A program made the position numbers and the translations under genes. Of a stretch of 64,000 nucleotides of DNA, positions 28,533-38,691 are shown in pieces; the first letter of the stretch is position 1; each line of letters starts with the position of its first letter. This DNA is from Chitinophagaceae bacterium LGM1 (GTDB lineage: Bacteria; Bacteroidota; Bacteroidia; Chitinophagales; Chitinophagaceae). Location: the NCBI GenBank assembly GCA_018604165.1, contig CP075895.1:1697501-1761500 (forward strand), read 5' to 3'. Under the pieces are notes generated by a model that saw only the letters and a list, made by a program, of their open reading frames with translations, searched no databases and was not told the DNA's origin.

Positions 28533-29030
28533 TTAAATCTTAGTACCGGTAAATGTAGTTGTTCTTATATCACCACTCTGTTTTTCAATTGCTTGAAAAT
28601 TGAGCTTACCTGTATTGTCATCTATGCTAATTGTTATATCCCTTCCACCAAATTTAGGATCATTTTTTATTGAAATGATATTGCTTGGTTGTATAGTGCC
28701 AATAATTGTGTCTTCGTAACGACTTAATCTCCTAAACATTACTGTAGCAGGGTATGTTACAACTTCAATTTTTGCAGAGTCTAAAAATGGGGGTTCATTA
28801 TTAACTTTTGATATGCCGCGATAGATGCCTATATATCTGTCAGCAGCTCTTTTTTCGCATTGTGTGCCTTCATATCCAGATGGGCATTTGCAAAAATTAT
28901 CTGAACAAGTACCGCCGTTCCTGCATTTCAGTTTCAGGCATGCATCATCTTTGCAAGACGTGTAAAGCATAGTTGTAGAAATACCTAAAAATGCTGTTGC
29001 AGAAATTATAATATGTTTCCAAAGCTTCAT
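28533..29030 (-). CDS. Lipoprotein with an EGF-like domain
   Basis: 165 residues. The N-terminal helix MKLWKHIIISATAFLGIST runs to a cysteine in LYTSC (residue 26), an acceptable lipobox. Residues about 30-60 form an EGF-like module with six ordered cysteines (CLKLKC, GGTC, NFCKCPSGYEGTQCE). The remaining 100 residues look like a small beta-barrel (TVMFRRLSRYEDTIIGTIQP). EGF modules usually mediate binding and are uncommon in bacteria, though known in Bacteroidota lipoproteins. Ligand unknown; probably tethered to the outer membrane. Confidence 0.8.
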   Translation of the reverse strand: MKLWKHIIISATAFLGISTTMLYTSCKDDACLKLKCRNGGTCSDNFCKCPSGYEGTQCEKRAADRYIGIYRGISKVNNEPPFLDSAKIEVVTYPATVMFRRLSRYEDTIIGTIQPSNIISIKNDPKFGGRDITISIDDNTGKLNFQAIEKQSGDIRTTTFTGTKI

Positions 29031-29088
29031 GCTAAAAGAATCGTTTTATTTACGCCAAAATACGAAAATATTTGAGCTTTAATAGTGG

Positions 29089-30135
29089 TTAGCCCTTTTT
29101 TTCTGTGTCAAAGGCATTCCAGCCTTGCGCTATCAATTTGTGTTTGTTACCCCCTTTTGTAAGTAAAACAGCCCCCTCGTTTACTTCTGTCATATAGCCT
29201 ATCACGCTTATTTGCTCGCTCATGGTTATTTTTTCATAATCTTCCTGCCTGATGGTAAAGAGCAGCTCATAATCTTCACCACCACTCAAGGCACAGGTTG
29301 TGGGGTCTATATTAAACTCTAATGCTGTTTCTTTGGTTTCGTCGTGGAAGGGTATTTTCTCTTCATACAATACACAGCCTGTATTGCTGTTTTTACAAAG
29401 ATGTAGTATTTCGGAGCTCAACCCATCGCTCACATCTATCATAGATGTGGGTATAATTTCTTTTTCCTGAAGCCAGCTAATAATGTCTGCCCTTGGTTCT
29501 GGTTTTAATATACGCCCTATGGTATAGGTTTTATTCTGCAAGTCTGGCTGTACACCAGGGCTTTCAAGAAATATCTTTTTCTCCCTTTCCAACAGTTGCA
29601 GTCCTATATATGCCGCACCTAAATCGCCCGATACACACAGCAAATCGCCTTGTTGTGCGCCACTGCGGGTTACATACTTATCCGGGGCTACTTCGCCAAT
29701 AGCTGTAATGCTAATAATAAGCCCTTTTTGAGAGCTGCAAGTATCGCCACCTATCAGGTCAACGTTGTACTTATTACAAGCAGCATATATGCCTTCGTAT
29801 AGCTCATCTAAAGCCTCTACCGAAAACCTGCTGGAAATACCTAAACTAACTGTAATATGCGTAGGCGTAGCAAACATGGCATAGATGTCAGACAGGTTGA
29901 CTGCTACGGCTTTGTAACCCAAATGCTTCAAAGGCGTGTACATCAGATCGAAGTGGATGCCCTCTATCAGCATATCGGTAGTAATAACTGTTTGTCTGCC
30001 AAACTGGTCTATAATAGCAGCATCGTCGCCTACACTTAATAGTGTACCTGCATTACGGGTTTCATTGTTTTTCGTCAAATGGTTAATCAGCCCGAACTCT
30101 CCGAGGCTGGCTATGTCTGTGCGTTCTTCACTCAT
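29089..30135 (-). CDS. thiL: Thiamine-monophosphate kinase
   Basis: 348 residues, normal length. It has the PurM/ThiL-type opening SLGEFGLINHLT, the GDDAAII metal and nucleotide motif, TTDMLIEGIHFD, DLIGGDTCSS and the substrate loop SGGEDYELLFTI. It phosphorylates thiamine monophosphate to the active diphosphate cofactor, the cofactor of the E1 enzyme encoded elsewhere in this window. It sits 9 bases after suhB in the tolC-suhB-thiL run. Confidence 0.95.
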   Translation of the reverse strand: MSEERTDIASLGEFGLINHLTKNNETRNAGTLLSVGDDAAIIDQFGRQTVITTDMLIEGIHFDLMYTPLKHLGYKAVAVNLSDIYAMFATPTHITVSLGISSRFSVEALDELYEGIYAACNKYNVDLIGGDTCSSQKGLIISITAIGEVAPDKYVTRSGAQQGDLLCVSGDLGAAYIGLQLLEREKKIFLESPGVQPDLQNKTYTIGRILKPEPRADIISWLQEKEIIPTSMIDVSDGLSSEILHLCKNSNTGCVLYEEKIPFHDETKETALEFNIDPTTCALSGGEDYELLFTIRQEDYEKITMSEQISVIGYMTEVNEGAVLLTKGGNKHKLIAQGWNAFDTEKKG

Positions 30136-30144
30136 GTCTTATAC

Positions 30145-30921
30145 TTATTTATTCTTGATGATGCGCAACATCTCATCATGTATATACCCGTTTGTAGCCA
30201 GTGTTTCTTTGTCAAATACACTATATTTATCGCCATCAAAATTGGTGATGCGCCCACCTGCTTCTTCTACTATCAGATAACCGGCTGCAACATCCCAACT
30301 GCTAAGGTTGTATTCCCAAAAACCATCGAACCTGCCACAAGCTACCCAGCAAAGGTCTATGGCCGCAGAGCCTAAACGCCTTACAGGTAAGCCTTGCAAA
30401 ATAAAGCGTTCAAACACACGAATAGGGTGTTCTTTAGATTCAGGCCATTTATATGGGAAACCCGTAACTAGGCAGGCTTTTCTAAAATCTGATTTCTTTG
30501 ATACGGATATGGGCTTGTCATTCAAAAAAGCACCTTTACCTTTTTCAGCAAAAAACAGTTCGTTCATCATGGGGTTGTAAACAGCTCCTAAGATGAGTTG
30601 TTTTTCATGTTTCAGACCAATGCTGACACAACATAATGGTATGCCGTGTGCAAAGTTTACTGTTCCATCTATTGGGTCTATTATCCATTTATACGGCGAG
30701 TCTTGTATCATTTCGCCTACTTCTTCGCTGATGATACTATGGTCGGGGAAGTTCGATTTGATGATTTCTATTATCCTACTCTCAGCATGTTTATCTACTT
30801 CTGTAACAAGATTGTTGATGCCCTCTTTGTTCTCTACAGCAAAACTTCCCTGAAAGTAATGTGCAATGATTTTGCCTGCTTCTCTTGTAGCTTCTAGCAA
30901 TACTTCCTTTAGTTCAGCCAT
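30145..30921 (-). CDS. suhB: Inositol-monophosphatase family protein
   Basis: 258 residues with the full lithium-sensitive phosphatase signature: SEEVGE, IIDPIDGTVNFAHG and the C-terminal SSWDVAAGYLIVEEAGG. These carry the metal-binding acidic residues. In bacteria the fold can act on inositol phosphates, on other sugar phosphates, or in rRNA-transcription antitermination as in E. coli SuhB. The start lies 1 base after the TolC-family stop, so the genes are tightly coupled. Confidence 0.9.
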   Translation of the reverse strand: MAELKEVLLEATREAGKIIAHYFQGSFAVENKEGINNLVTEVDKHAESRIIEIIKSNFPDHSIISEEVGEMIQDSPYKWIIDPIDGTVNFAHGIPLCCVSIGLKHEKQLILGAVYNPMMNELFFAEKGKGAFLNDKPISVSKKSDFRKACLVTGFPYKWPESKEHPIRVFERFILQGLPVRRLGSAAIDLCWVACGRFDGFWEYNLSSWDVAAGYLIVEEAGGRITNFDGDKYSVFDKETLATNGYIHDEMLRIIKNK

Positions 30922-30922
30922 G

Positions 30923-32356
30923 TTACAGTTTCAATTCTTTTCCAAGATAATAATCAATTACCTTAAATTTGAATATAAGATCGTATTTAGCCCTTGCCAT
31001 GTTTGCCGCTGAAGCATACATATTGTTTTGTGTAGTAAGGTATTCAACGGTATTTGTCAAGCCCAAATCATATCGTTTCTGTGCAAATTCATAAGCCCGT
31101 TGCGCAGATGTAGCAGCTCTTTCAGCAGCATAGTATTTTTGTATAGAATTGGTAGCATCGTTGTAGGCTTTGTACACATCCTGTTTCAGCTTCAGTTCTG
31201 CCTGATACTTATTCAACTCTTGTGTCAGCATATTTATCTTAGCCTGTTTCACCGCATATTGCGATTGCCAGCCATTGAAAATAGGTATGTTCAAACTCAG
31301 GGAAACAGTTTGACGAAAGTTGTTGTCTAATTGTGTTTTAAGCGGAACATCCCTTGTAGTAAACTTTACATCGGGTCTGTAAACAGCCAGTGTTGTATCT
31401 AATACAGGTACAAAGTCGCCTGTTTCTTTTGCGCCTACTATGGTTGCCGATGCTACTTCTTTCACAGTGCTCGACCAGTTGGTACCAAGCTGTGCACCTA
31501 AGCCAAGCTGCGGCATCAGGTTTCCTTTAGCAGCCCAAAAATTTCTTTGTGCCGCTTGTAGTTTGTACATAGTACTACGTATAGTACCAAAGTTTTTAGC
31601 TGCTTCTATATACACATCTTCAGGCGACATATTGAGGCTGATGCCGCCAGATGCTAAGTTTATATCGGGTACAGCTACATCAAACGGTGTTTGAAATTCA
31701 AGATTCAGCAATGCTTTGATGTCAAGTATTGATGCTGTATAGTCTGTCAGTGCAGTAATGAGGTTGGCACTGTCGTTGGCTAACTGTGCTTCCAATTGTG
31801 CTACATCTAGTTCGGGTACTCTCCCTGCTTCTGCAAATTTTCTTGTTTGTGTAAGTTGTGCGGAAGATAACTTTACTTGTTGTTGACTTATTTTCACCTG
31901 CTCCTTTGCCAGTAATGCTCGCAGATAACCAGTAGCCACATTCAGCGAAACATCATTCTTCAATTGGTCGAGGTCGGCACCGGATGCCAAGTAGTTGTAC
32001 CTGTTGCTGGCTATACTGTTTCGTTTCTGAAACCAACCAAATAGCAGTACATCTGCATTGCCGCTCAGCCCCATGAAATCATAACTTGTACCTTGCACAA
32101 ACTGGTTGGTTGTTGGGTCAACTGAACGGCCAAAGCTACGACCATAAGAGGCAGAGCCATTGATATTGGGCAGTTGTGATAACTGGCTTTGCAGTTGTGT
32201 CAATTTAGAGAGCCGTTTATTTAACTCACTTTGCTGTATAGATATATTATGGTCCAACGCATACTGTACAGTCCGTTGCAACGACCATGTATCTGCCTCT
32301 TGCGCATAAGCGGCTGAGTATATGATAGATAAGAATAGTATGAAGATGCGGCGCAT
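30923..32356 (-). CDS. TolC family outer-membrane channel protein
   Basis: 477 residues. It has a signal peptide 1-18 (ending AYAQE), then the internal repeat of TolC/OEP proteins: long helices (YALDHNISIQQSELNKRLSK; a second set near 390-470) flanking two beta regions (LSGNADVLLFGWFQKRN; TVSLSLNIPIFNGWQSQYAV). Such proteins form the trimeric outer-membrane exit duct for RND or ABC exporters. No adaptor or pump gene is adjacent; instead suhB and thiL follow, so the pump partner is encoded elsewhere. Confidence 0.92.
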   Translation of the reverse strand: MRRIFILFLSIIYSAAYAQEADTWSLQRTVQYALDHNISIQQSELNKRLSKLTQLQSQLSQLPNINGSASYGRSFGRSVDPTTNQFVQGTSYDFMGLSGNADVLLFGWFQKRNSIASNRYNYLASGADLDQLKNDVSLNVATGYLRALLAKEQVKISQQQVKLSSAQLTQTRKFAEAGRVPELDVAQLEAQLANDSANLITALTDYTASILDIKALLNLEFQTPFDVAVPDINLASGGISLNMSPEDVYIEAAKNFGTIRSTMYKLQAAQRNFWAAKGNLMPQLGLGAQLGTNWSSTVKEVASATIVGAKETGDFVPVLDTTLAVYRPDVKFTTRDVPLKTQLDNNFRQTVSLSLNIPIFNGWQSQYAVKQAKINMLTQELNKYQAELKLKQDVYKAYNDATNSIQKYYAAERAATSAQRAYEFAQKRYDLGLTNTVEYLTTQNNMYASAANMARAKYDLIFKFKVIDYYLGKELKL

Positions 32357-32414
32357 GGAACAAAAATAGGCTAATTAGCGAAGCCGTGTAAATACGTAGT
32401 GAGTTTTAACGTAT

Positions 32415-32879
32415 CTATTTTTTCCCTTTTTTAGCAGGGCCTTTCTTTTTGTCCTCGCAAGGGGTTATTTGCGGGTCTTTATTATCGTCTACCTGAATGG
32501 GTAAAATCAGTGTTTGGGATTGATTGTTGCTCTTGCTCATGGCATCCAAATATTCATTATATCCACCAAATTGCGACATGAGTTGGTAGCCCTCACGCGT
32601 TAGTTCTATTTTGCCCGAATTACCAAAGCCAACTATGGGGCTTACCCATCCGCTCAATTTTAAAACATCCCAAATTCGCTCACTTTCTTTCAACGGTAGC
32701 TTAATGCCGTTTGGAGCATATATATCATTTTCAAGGTGCAATACATCCTTATCGGCATTGTTGTAGAGGCTTTTCAATACAATATCAATTACTATTTTGT
32801 CAAGCCCATTTCTATCGAGCATAATGGTAGGCTTTACTTTCATCCGCCTGATGGAACGCCTGTTTTTATCTGTAGCCAT
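32415..32879 (-). CDS. Hypothetical protein with basic tail
   Basis: 154 residues from the ATG at 32879; an earlier ATG at 32939 adds 20 residues that overlap probable leader. The middle (ERIWDVLKLSGWVSP ... KIELTREGYQLMSQFGG) has a winged-helix-like rhythm, and the last 20 residues are lysine-rich (DKKKGPAKKGKK). This could suit nucleic-acid contact, but I see no defined domain. It is separated from the TolC-family gene by 58 bases and is divergent from clpB across 200 bases. Confidence 0.6.
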   Translation of the reverse strand: MATDKNRRSIRRMKVKPTIMLDRNGLDKIVIDIVLKSLYNNADKDVLHLENDIYAPNGIKLPLKESERIWDVLKLSGWVSPIVGFGNSGKIELTREGYQLMSQFGGYNEYLDAMSKSNNQSQTLILPIQVDDNKDPQITPCEDKKKGPAKKGKK

Positions 32880-33079
32880 ATATAAATATACCAACAAATG
32901 GTATTCCCCTTTGTTTGCAGACAATATTGCATCTTGCATACGATAAATCTGCTATATTTTCATGTCTTGCAAAGGTTATTAGACATAGTGTCGGGTAGAC
33001 GGGTATTTACTCTGTCATTAAGGCTTGAAATAGCAATTGGAACAGTTTTTACGGAAGTTTTATAAACAAACAATAAATC

Positions 33080-35683
33080 ATGAACTTAAATAATTTCACC
33101 ATCAAAGCACAGGAAATGCTGCAACACGCGCAGCAACTGGCTTTTAACAACCAAAACCCGCAAATAGAAACACCACATTTACTACAGGCATTGATTGACG
33201 ATGAAGAGGGGCCTGTTACTTATTTGCTTAAAAAAAATAATTTAAATATTGGTTTTACTGAGGGTAAGCTCGACGAACTGATAAAGAAACTACCCAAAAT
33301 ACAGAATGGTGAGCCTGCACAGACAGTAAGCAGAGAACTGAATAATGTAATACTACGGGCTGGTAATTCTCTCAAAGAGTTTAAGGATGAGTTTGTAACA
33401 CAGGAACATTTGTTGATAGCCTTGCTGCAAGTGAATGATAATACAGGCAAGTTGCTGAAAGATGCAGGACTTACAGAAAAAGGATTAATTGCGGCTATCA
33501 AAGATTTGCGCAAAGGCAGTACCGTTGGTTCTCAAACAGCGGAGCAGCAATACAACTCACTACAACGTTATTCCAAAAACCTGAACGATGCTGCCCGCAA
33601 TGGCAAGTTAGACCCCGTTATAGGCCGCGATGAAGAAATACGTCGCACCTTGCATATACTTTCTCGCCGCAGTAAAAACAATCCCATCTTAGTAGGCGAG
33701 CCCGGTGTGGGTAAAACAGCCATCGTAGAGGGTTTGGCGCACCGAATTATCAATGGCGATGTACCTGATAATCTGAAATCTAAAATCATCTTCGCGCTGG
33801 ATATGGGCGCACTGATGGCAGGGGCAAAATATCGTGGTGAGTTTGAAGAACGCCTGAAAGCGGTAGTAAAAGAAGTAACCGAAAGCAATGGCGAAATCAT
33901 ATTATTTATTGACGAAATACACACCCTGATAGGTGCAGGTGCTATGGAAGGTGCTATGGATGCAGCCAACATACTGAAACCTGCATTGGCAAGGGGCGAG
34001 TTGAGGGCTATTGGCGCAACAACGCTGAACGAGTATCAGAAATATTTTGAAAAAGACAAGGCACTTGAACGCCGTTTCCAAAAAGTATTGGTAGATGAGC
34101 CAACACCTGAAGATGCCATTTCCATACTTCGTGGCTTAAAGGATAGGTACGAAGGGCATCATAAAGTGCGTATAAAAGACGAGGCTATCATTGCAGCAGT
34201 AGAACTTTCGCACAGATATATAACAGATAGGTTTTTGCCAGATAAAGCGATAGACCTGATAGACGAAAGTGCTGCCAAGCTGAAGCTGGAAATGAACTCG
34301 ATGCCAGAGGAACTCGACGAACTGGAACGCCGTATTCGTCAGTTAGAAATAGAACGCGAAGCGATAAAGCGCGAGGATGATGATGATAAACTAAAAGAAC
34401 TGGGCAGAGATATTTCTATGCTGATAGTGCAACGTGATACACTGAAAGCGAAATGGCAGGATGAGAAAGAGATAGTTGATAAGATAAACAAGGCTAAATC
34501 GAACATAGAAGCTTTGAAATTGGAAGCAGAAAAAGCGGAACGTGATGGTGACTATGGTAAAGTAGCAGAGATACGCTACGGCAAGGTAAAAGAAGAAGAA
34601 GCTACCGTACAACAGCTTAGTGCTCAACTGCACGAAATGGATAGCCAGCATAAACGCCTTTTGAAAGAAGAGGTAGATGCGGAAGATATAGCAGAGAACG
34701 TAGCCAAAGCAACGGGCATACCTGTACAACGTATGCTGCAAAGCGAGCGGGAAAAATTGCTGCATCTTGAAGAAGAACTGCATAAACGTGTTGTAGGGCA
34801 AGACGAAGCGATAGAAGTAGTAGCAGATGCCATACGCCGCGGACGTGCGGGTTTGCAAGACCCACGCAAACCGATAGGCTCATTCATATTCTTGGGTACT
34901 ACTGGTGTGGGTAAAACAGAATTGGCAAAAGCGTTGGCAGAGGTATTGTTTGATGACGACAATATGATGACGCGTATTGACATGAGTGAGTATCAGGAAA
35001 AGCACAGTGTCAGCAGATTGGTAGGTGCACCCCCGGGTTATGTAGGATACGATGAAGGTGGGCAACTAACCGAGGCTGTACGCAGAAAACCATACTCTGT
35101 AATACTGTTGGATGAAATTGAAAAAGCCCACCCTGACACATTCAATGTATTGCTGCAAGTATTAGACGATGGTAGGCTGACCGATAATAAGGGCAGGGTA
35201 GTCAACTTCAAGAATACTATCATCATCATGACCAGCAACATGGGTAGCCATATTATACAAGAGAACTTTGCCGAACTGGAAGGGAAAAATGTGGAGCAGG
35301 TTGTAGAAGCTACCAAAGAACAGGTAATGGAACTGCTACGCCAATCTTTACGTCCCGAGTTTCTGAATCGTATTGATGATATTGTAATGTTCCACCCGCT
35401 GATGCGTAAGGAAATAAAAAGCATCATTCGCATACAGCTAGAAAACCTGCAACAACAATTGATGCAGCAAGGTATCAACCTGCAGTTTTCAGACTATGCG
35501 CTCGATTATCTTGTACAACGTGGTTTCGACCCGCAATATGGTGCAAGGCCATTAAAGCGTGTGATACAAAAGGACATCGTAAACCTGCTGAGTAAAAAGA
35601 TAATAGGTGGTGAGATAGATAAAACAAAACCAGTATTGATAGATGTGTTTGATGGAGTAGTGGTAATGAGAAATGAGGCGTAA
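33080..35683 (+). CDS. clpB: ATP-dependent disaggregase ClpB
   Basis: 867 residues, full length. Residues 1-145 are the Clp N domain. The first AAA+ module has Walker [10 protein letters not shown] and Walker [12 protein letters not shown]. The long coiled-coil M domain runs about 400-530 ([19 protein letters not shown]). The second AAA+ module has GTTGVGKTE and [12 protein letters not shown], and a C-terminal D2-small domain follows. It works with DnaK to rescue aggregated proteins after heat stress. The 200-base upstream spacer shows no clear heat-shock inverted repeat that I can point to. Confidence 0.97.
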   Translation: MNLNNFTIKAQEMLQHAQQLAFNNQNPQIETPHLLQALIDDEEGPVTYLLKKNNLNIGFTEGKLDELIKKLPKIQNGEPAQTVSRELNNVILRAGNSLKEFKDEFVTQEHLLIALLQVNDNTGKLLKDAGLTEKGLIAAIKDLRKGSTVGSQTAEQQYNSLQRYSKNLNDAARNGKLDPVIGRDEEIRRTLHILSRRSKNNPILVGEPGVGKTAIVEGLAHRIINGDVPDNLKSKIIFALDMGALMAGAKYRGEFEERLKAVVKEVTESNGEIILFIDEIHTLIGAGAMEGAMDAANILKPALARGELRAIGATTLNEYQKYFEKDKALERRFQKVLVDEPTPEDAISILRGLKDRYEGHHKVRIKDEAIIAAVELSHRYITDRFLPDKAIDLIDESAAKLKLEMNSMPEELDELERRIRQLEIEREAIKREDDDDKLKELGRDISMLIVQRDTLKAKWQDEKEIVDKINKAKSNIEALKLEAEKAERDGDYGKVAEIRYGKVKEEEATVQQLSAQLHEMDSQHKRLLKEEVDAEDIAENVAKATGIPVQRMLQSEREKLLHLEEELHKRVVGQDEAIEVVADAIRRGRAGLQDPRKPIGSFIFLGTTGVGKTELAKALAEVLFDDDNMMTRIDMSEYQEKHSVSRLVGAPPGYVGYDEGGQLTEAVRRKPYSVILLDEIEKAHPDTFNVLLQVLDDGRLTDNKGRVVNFKNTIIIMTSNMGSHIIQENFAELEGKNVEQVVEATKEQVMELLRQSLRPEFLNRIDDIVMFHPLMRKEIKSIIRIQLENLQQQLMQQGINLQFSDYALDYLVQRGFDPQYGARPLKRVIQKDIVNLLSKKIIGGEIDKTKPVLIDVFDGVVVMRNEA

Positions 35684-35711
35684 GCAGTTTTGTTGATTGG
35701 TTGGTTTGGTT

Positions 35712-35737
35712 AAAGCACCCGTCAATACGGGTGCTTT
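35712..35737 (+). terminator. Terminator after clpB
   Basis: An 11-base stem AAAGCACCCGT / ACGGGTGCTTT with a CAAT loop, followed by TTATTTT, 28 bases past the clpB stop. Confidence 0.85.
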
Positions 35738-35771
35738 TATTTTGCGCTATATTTATGCAATAATCTTTTTT

Positions 35772-36113
35772 ATGCGTACAATAGTGGCGTTGCTTATATC
35801 CAATTGTTTTATGACCTATGCATGGTACGGACACCTGAAAAAAGCAGGCGAAATACCCATCTTTAAACTGGTACTGATAAGTTGGGCTATTGCGTTTTTT
35901 GAATACCTGTTTATGGTGCCTGCTAATAACAAATTTGGCTTTCAAGAGGGTTATTCTGCCTTTCAACTAAAGACTATTCAGGAAGTTATATCACTGGTGG
36001 TATTCTGTGGATTTGCTATTTTCTTTCTGAAAGAGCCTTTCAGGTGGAACTATGCAGTAGCATTTGCACTCATTATAGGGGCGGTGTATTTTATGTTTTA
36101 TCCTGCTCGTTAG
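35772..36113 (+). CDS. DUF486 (DMT-like) small membrane protein
   Basis: 113 residues from the ATG at 35772; a longer frame from 35697 runs through the clpB terminator and is rejected. Four hydrophobic segments, MTYAWYGHLKK after the first, and the motif FEYLFMVPANNKFG are typical of DUF486, a small relative of drug/metabolite transporters without assigned substrate. The last 23 bases overlap the 3' end of the convergent MFS gene. Confidence 0.85.
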   Translation: MRTIVALLISNCFMTYAWYGHLKKAGEIPIFKLVLISWAIAFFEYLFMVPANNKFGFQEGYSAFQLKTIQEVISLVVFCGFAIFFLKEPFRWNYAVAFALIIGAVYFMFYPAR

Positions 36114-37359
36114 GGTCTAATTTCAATGTTTTAAGGATAGGGGCTTTTATATAAGTTACCCATACTATCAGTAGTGTCATAAAACCACCAAATACCACCG
36201 CATTTACTGTACCCATCCATTTGGCAGTAAGTCCGCTTTCTAATGCGCCTAATTCGTTGGATGAACTGATGAACATGGTATTGACAGATGCTACTCGTCC
36301 GCGCATATCATCTGGTGTATATAGTTGTAAGATAGTACCCCTTATCACCACACTCACACTATCAAACAAGCCACCCAACAGCAACATGGTAAACGATAAT
36401 ACAAAACTGGTAGATATACCGAAGATGATAGTGGTGATACCAAATGCGGCAATGCTCCATAGTAGTTTTATGCCAGGCTTGGTTTTAAGTGGTATGAAAG
36501 AGAGTATGCCAAGGCAAATGATAGCTCCAATGGCTGGCGCGGCACGTAGCCAGCCATAGCCCACCTCGCCCACATGCAGTATATCGTCTGCATATACAGG
36601 TAGTAAAGCCACAGCACCACCAAACAACACGGCAAACATATCTAAAGACAAGGCTGCCAGTATGGCTTGTGTTTTAAAAACAAACTGAAAACCCTCTTTT
36701 AGGCTTTTCAGTATAGGTTCTTTGGCTTTTTGTATCAATGCCTGTTTTGGTATGCGTATCAGGGCATAAAGGGCTATTAATTGAAAGCCTATAATGCTGC
36801 TGAGGCTTATTTTAAAGTCGCTGACGGCTATCATAGCACCACCCAATAAAGGGCCTATTACACCGCCCGTTTGCCATGCTGTGCTGCTCCATGTAGTAGC
36901 ATTGGCGTATAGTTTGCGGGGTACAATCATACCCAACAGCGCGAAGTTGGCAGGGCTTAAAAACGCTCTGATACCACCGCTTATGAAAATGCCGAGATAT
37001 ATGATCCATACAGTAGCATCTAAGCCTGCCGTTTGCTGAAACCAATCTGTAGCCACCAATACAAACAATACAGAGAGCAACAGATACAGTATAATACAGC
37101 GCACCAGAGCTCCTTTCTTTTCCCGATGGTCTATTATTGGGCCTGAAATAAAAGACATTCCAATAGCTGGTATTACTTCCCACAAACCAAGCATGCCTAA
37201 GGATATAGGGTCTTTGGTAAGCCTGTACACAAGGTAGCTGATAATGGTTGTCTGCATGTGCAAAGACATAATGAGCATAAAGCGCATTACTAAGTAATTC
37301 TTAAAGTCGGGGTATCGTAAGGTTTTATTTTTTACTAAGAAAGATATATATGTGCGCAA
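36091..37359 (-). CDS. Major facilitator superfamily transporter
   Basis: 422 residues with twelve hydrophobic segments in two groups of six and the loop-2-like motif GPIIDHREKKGALVR after the second helix. It belongs to the enterobactin-exporter (EntS)-like/MFS_3 branch by general look (MRGRVASVNTMFISSSNELGALESG). It probably exports a small hydrophobic molecule or siderophore, but the substrate is not readable. It is divergent from the permease gene at 37431. Confidence 0.85.
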   Translation of the reverse strand: MRTYISFLVKNKTLRYPDFKNYLVMRFMLIMSLHMQTTIISYLVYRLTKDPISLGMLGLWEVIPAIGMSFISGPIIDHREKKGALVRCIILYLLLSVLFVLVATDWFQQTAGLDATVWIIYLGIFISGGIRAFLSPANFALLGMIVPRKLYANATTWSSTAWQTGGVIGPLLGGAMIAVSDFKISLSSIIGFQLIALYALIRIPKQALIQKAKEPILKSLKEGFQFVFKTQAILAALSLDMFAVLFGGAVALLPVYADDILHVGEVGYGWLRAAPAIGAIICLGILSFIPLKTKPGIKLLWSIAAFGITTIIFGISTSFVLSFTMLLLGGLFDSVSVVIRGTILQLYTPDDMRGRVASVNTMFISSSNELGALESGLTAKWMGTVNAVVFGGFMTLLIVWVTYIKAPILKTLKLDPNEQDKT

Positions 37360-37416
37360 AATGGGTGCTTTAGCTTGTCAGGCAAATTTACATACAGTTA
37401 ATTGGTAGCCAAACGC

Positions 37417-37424
37417 TAAATTTG
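37417..37424 (+). promoter_or_regulatory. -7 element for the MacB/FtsX-type permease
   Basis: TAAATTTG ends 6 bases before the ATG at 37431 and supports that start over the TTG at 37422. Confidence 0.4.
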
Positions 37425-37430
37425 CTGATA

Positions 37431-38684
37431 ATGAGCCAAACCGCCCAGATAATAGGCACCAGCGTCAAGCAGGCACTACACGAGCTTCGTGCCAACAGGC
37501 TACGCACATTCCTTTCTCTATTGGGTGTTACTATCGGTATATTCTGTATTATAGCTGTGCTTACAGTGCTGGATAGCATGAAAGACAATATCCGCAAAGA
37601 GATGTCTGCCTTGGGTAGCGATGTTATTTATGTGGGGCGTTGGCCATGGATGGATGAGGGTGGTGAGTATAAATGGTGGGAGTTTTGGCGCAGGCCGAGT
37701 ATGGGCCCAAAAGAACTGAAAGCCGTACAGGACAATGTAAGCGGTGCGGAATATGCTACACTCTGTTTTACCAAACGCGGTTTGACAATAAAACAAGGTG
37801 ATGAAGAATTAGAGGGTATTGCAGGTTATGCTGTTACCGAATATTTTGATAAAGTACAAAATATTGAAATCGCACAGGGCAGGTACTTGAGTAGTGCTGA
37901 ATTGTTAGGGGGTACTAATGTAGCTGTAATTGGCAATGGAGTCTTGAATGAATTGTTCGGCAGTGTTAATCCCTTAGGCAAGACAATATCTTATCTGGGT
38001 AAGCAATTTGTGGTGGTGGGTGTAATGAAGAAAGTAGGGCAGGATATGGCGGGTTTTGATTTTGATGAAGGAGTAGTTTTTTCCTACTATGCAGCTTCTT
38101 CTGTATTAGATACACGCTCACTAAACAGCGACCCAAATCTGATAATAAAAGTGGCAGATGGCAGAAGCCCTGATGATGTGAAGTATGAAGTGGAAGGCGC
38201 ATTGCGCAAAGCAAGAAAGGTAAAGCCAGGGCAAAAGAATGACTTTGCCATGAACCAGCTAAGTGAAGTAACAGCAAGGGTAGATATGATTTTTGACAGC
38301 ATCAACCTGATAGGCGCAGTAATTGGAGCTTTCTCATTAATCGTAGGTGCGTTTGGCATTGCCAATATCATGTTTGTAACGGTAAAAGAACGTACTAAAC
38401 AAATAGGCTTGAAAAAAGCCATCGGCGCACGCTCCCGTAGTATTCTTACCGAGTTTTTGATAGAGGCTATAACGCTGTGTATAGCAGGCGGGTTGATAGG
38501 TATATTCATTGTCTTGTTGCTTAGTTTATTGCTTACCTATGGAGCAGACTTCCCTGTTACGTTATCCCTCAAAAACTTTTCGTTAGGCATAGGAATATCG
38601 GCACTGGTTGGTATACTTGCAGGCTATATACCTGCAAGGTCGGCAGCAAGGTTGAACCCTGTAGTAGCAATACGTTCAAATTAA
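37431..38684 (+). CDS. MacB/FtsX-type ABC transporter permease
   Basis: 417 residues from the ATG at 37431. It has one N-terminal membrane helix (about 22-45, LRTFLSLLGVTIGIFCIIAV), a large periplasmic MacB-type domain of about 220 residues, then three helices (about 285-405) ending with the FtsX-family tail GYIPARSAARLNPVVAIRS. Such proteins couple ATP use in the cytoplasm to work in the periplasm, for example lipoprotein or peptide export. The ATPase subunit is not next to it, so its partner is encoded elsewhere. Confidence 0.9.
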   Translation: MSQTAQIIGTSVKQALHELRANRLRTFLSLLGVTIGIFCIIAVLTVLDSMKDNIRKEMSALGSDVIYVGRWPWMDEGGEYKWWEFWRRPSMGPKELKAVQDNVSGAEYATLCFTKRGLTIKQGDEELEGIAGYAVTEYFDKVQNIEIAQGRYLSSAELLGGTNVAVIGNGVLNELFGSVNPLGKTISYLGKQFVVVGVMKKVGQDMAGFDFDEGVVFSYYAASSVLDTRSLNSDPNLIIKVADGRSPDDVKYEVEGALRKARKVKPGQKNDFAMNQLSEVTARVDMIFDSINLIGAVIGAFSLIVGAFGIANIMFVTVKERTKQIGLKKAIGARSRSILTEFLIEAITLCIAGGLIGIFIVLLLSLLLTYGADFPVTLSLKNFSLGIGISALVGILAGYIPARSAARLNPVVAIRSN

Positions 38685-38691
38685 CAGTGAA

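Noticed and set aside
35697-35771. N-terminal extension of the DUF486 protein
   Set aside because: It runs through the clpB terminator hairpin, and the family length matches the ATG at 35772.
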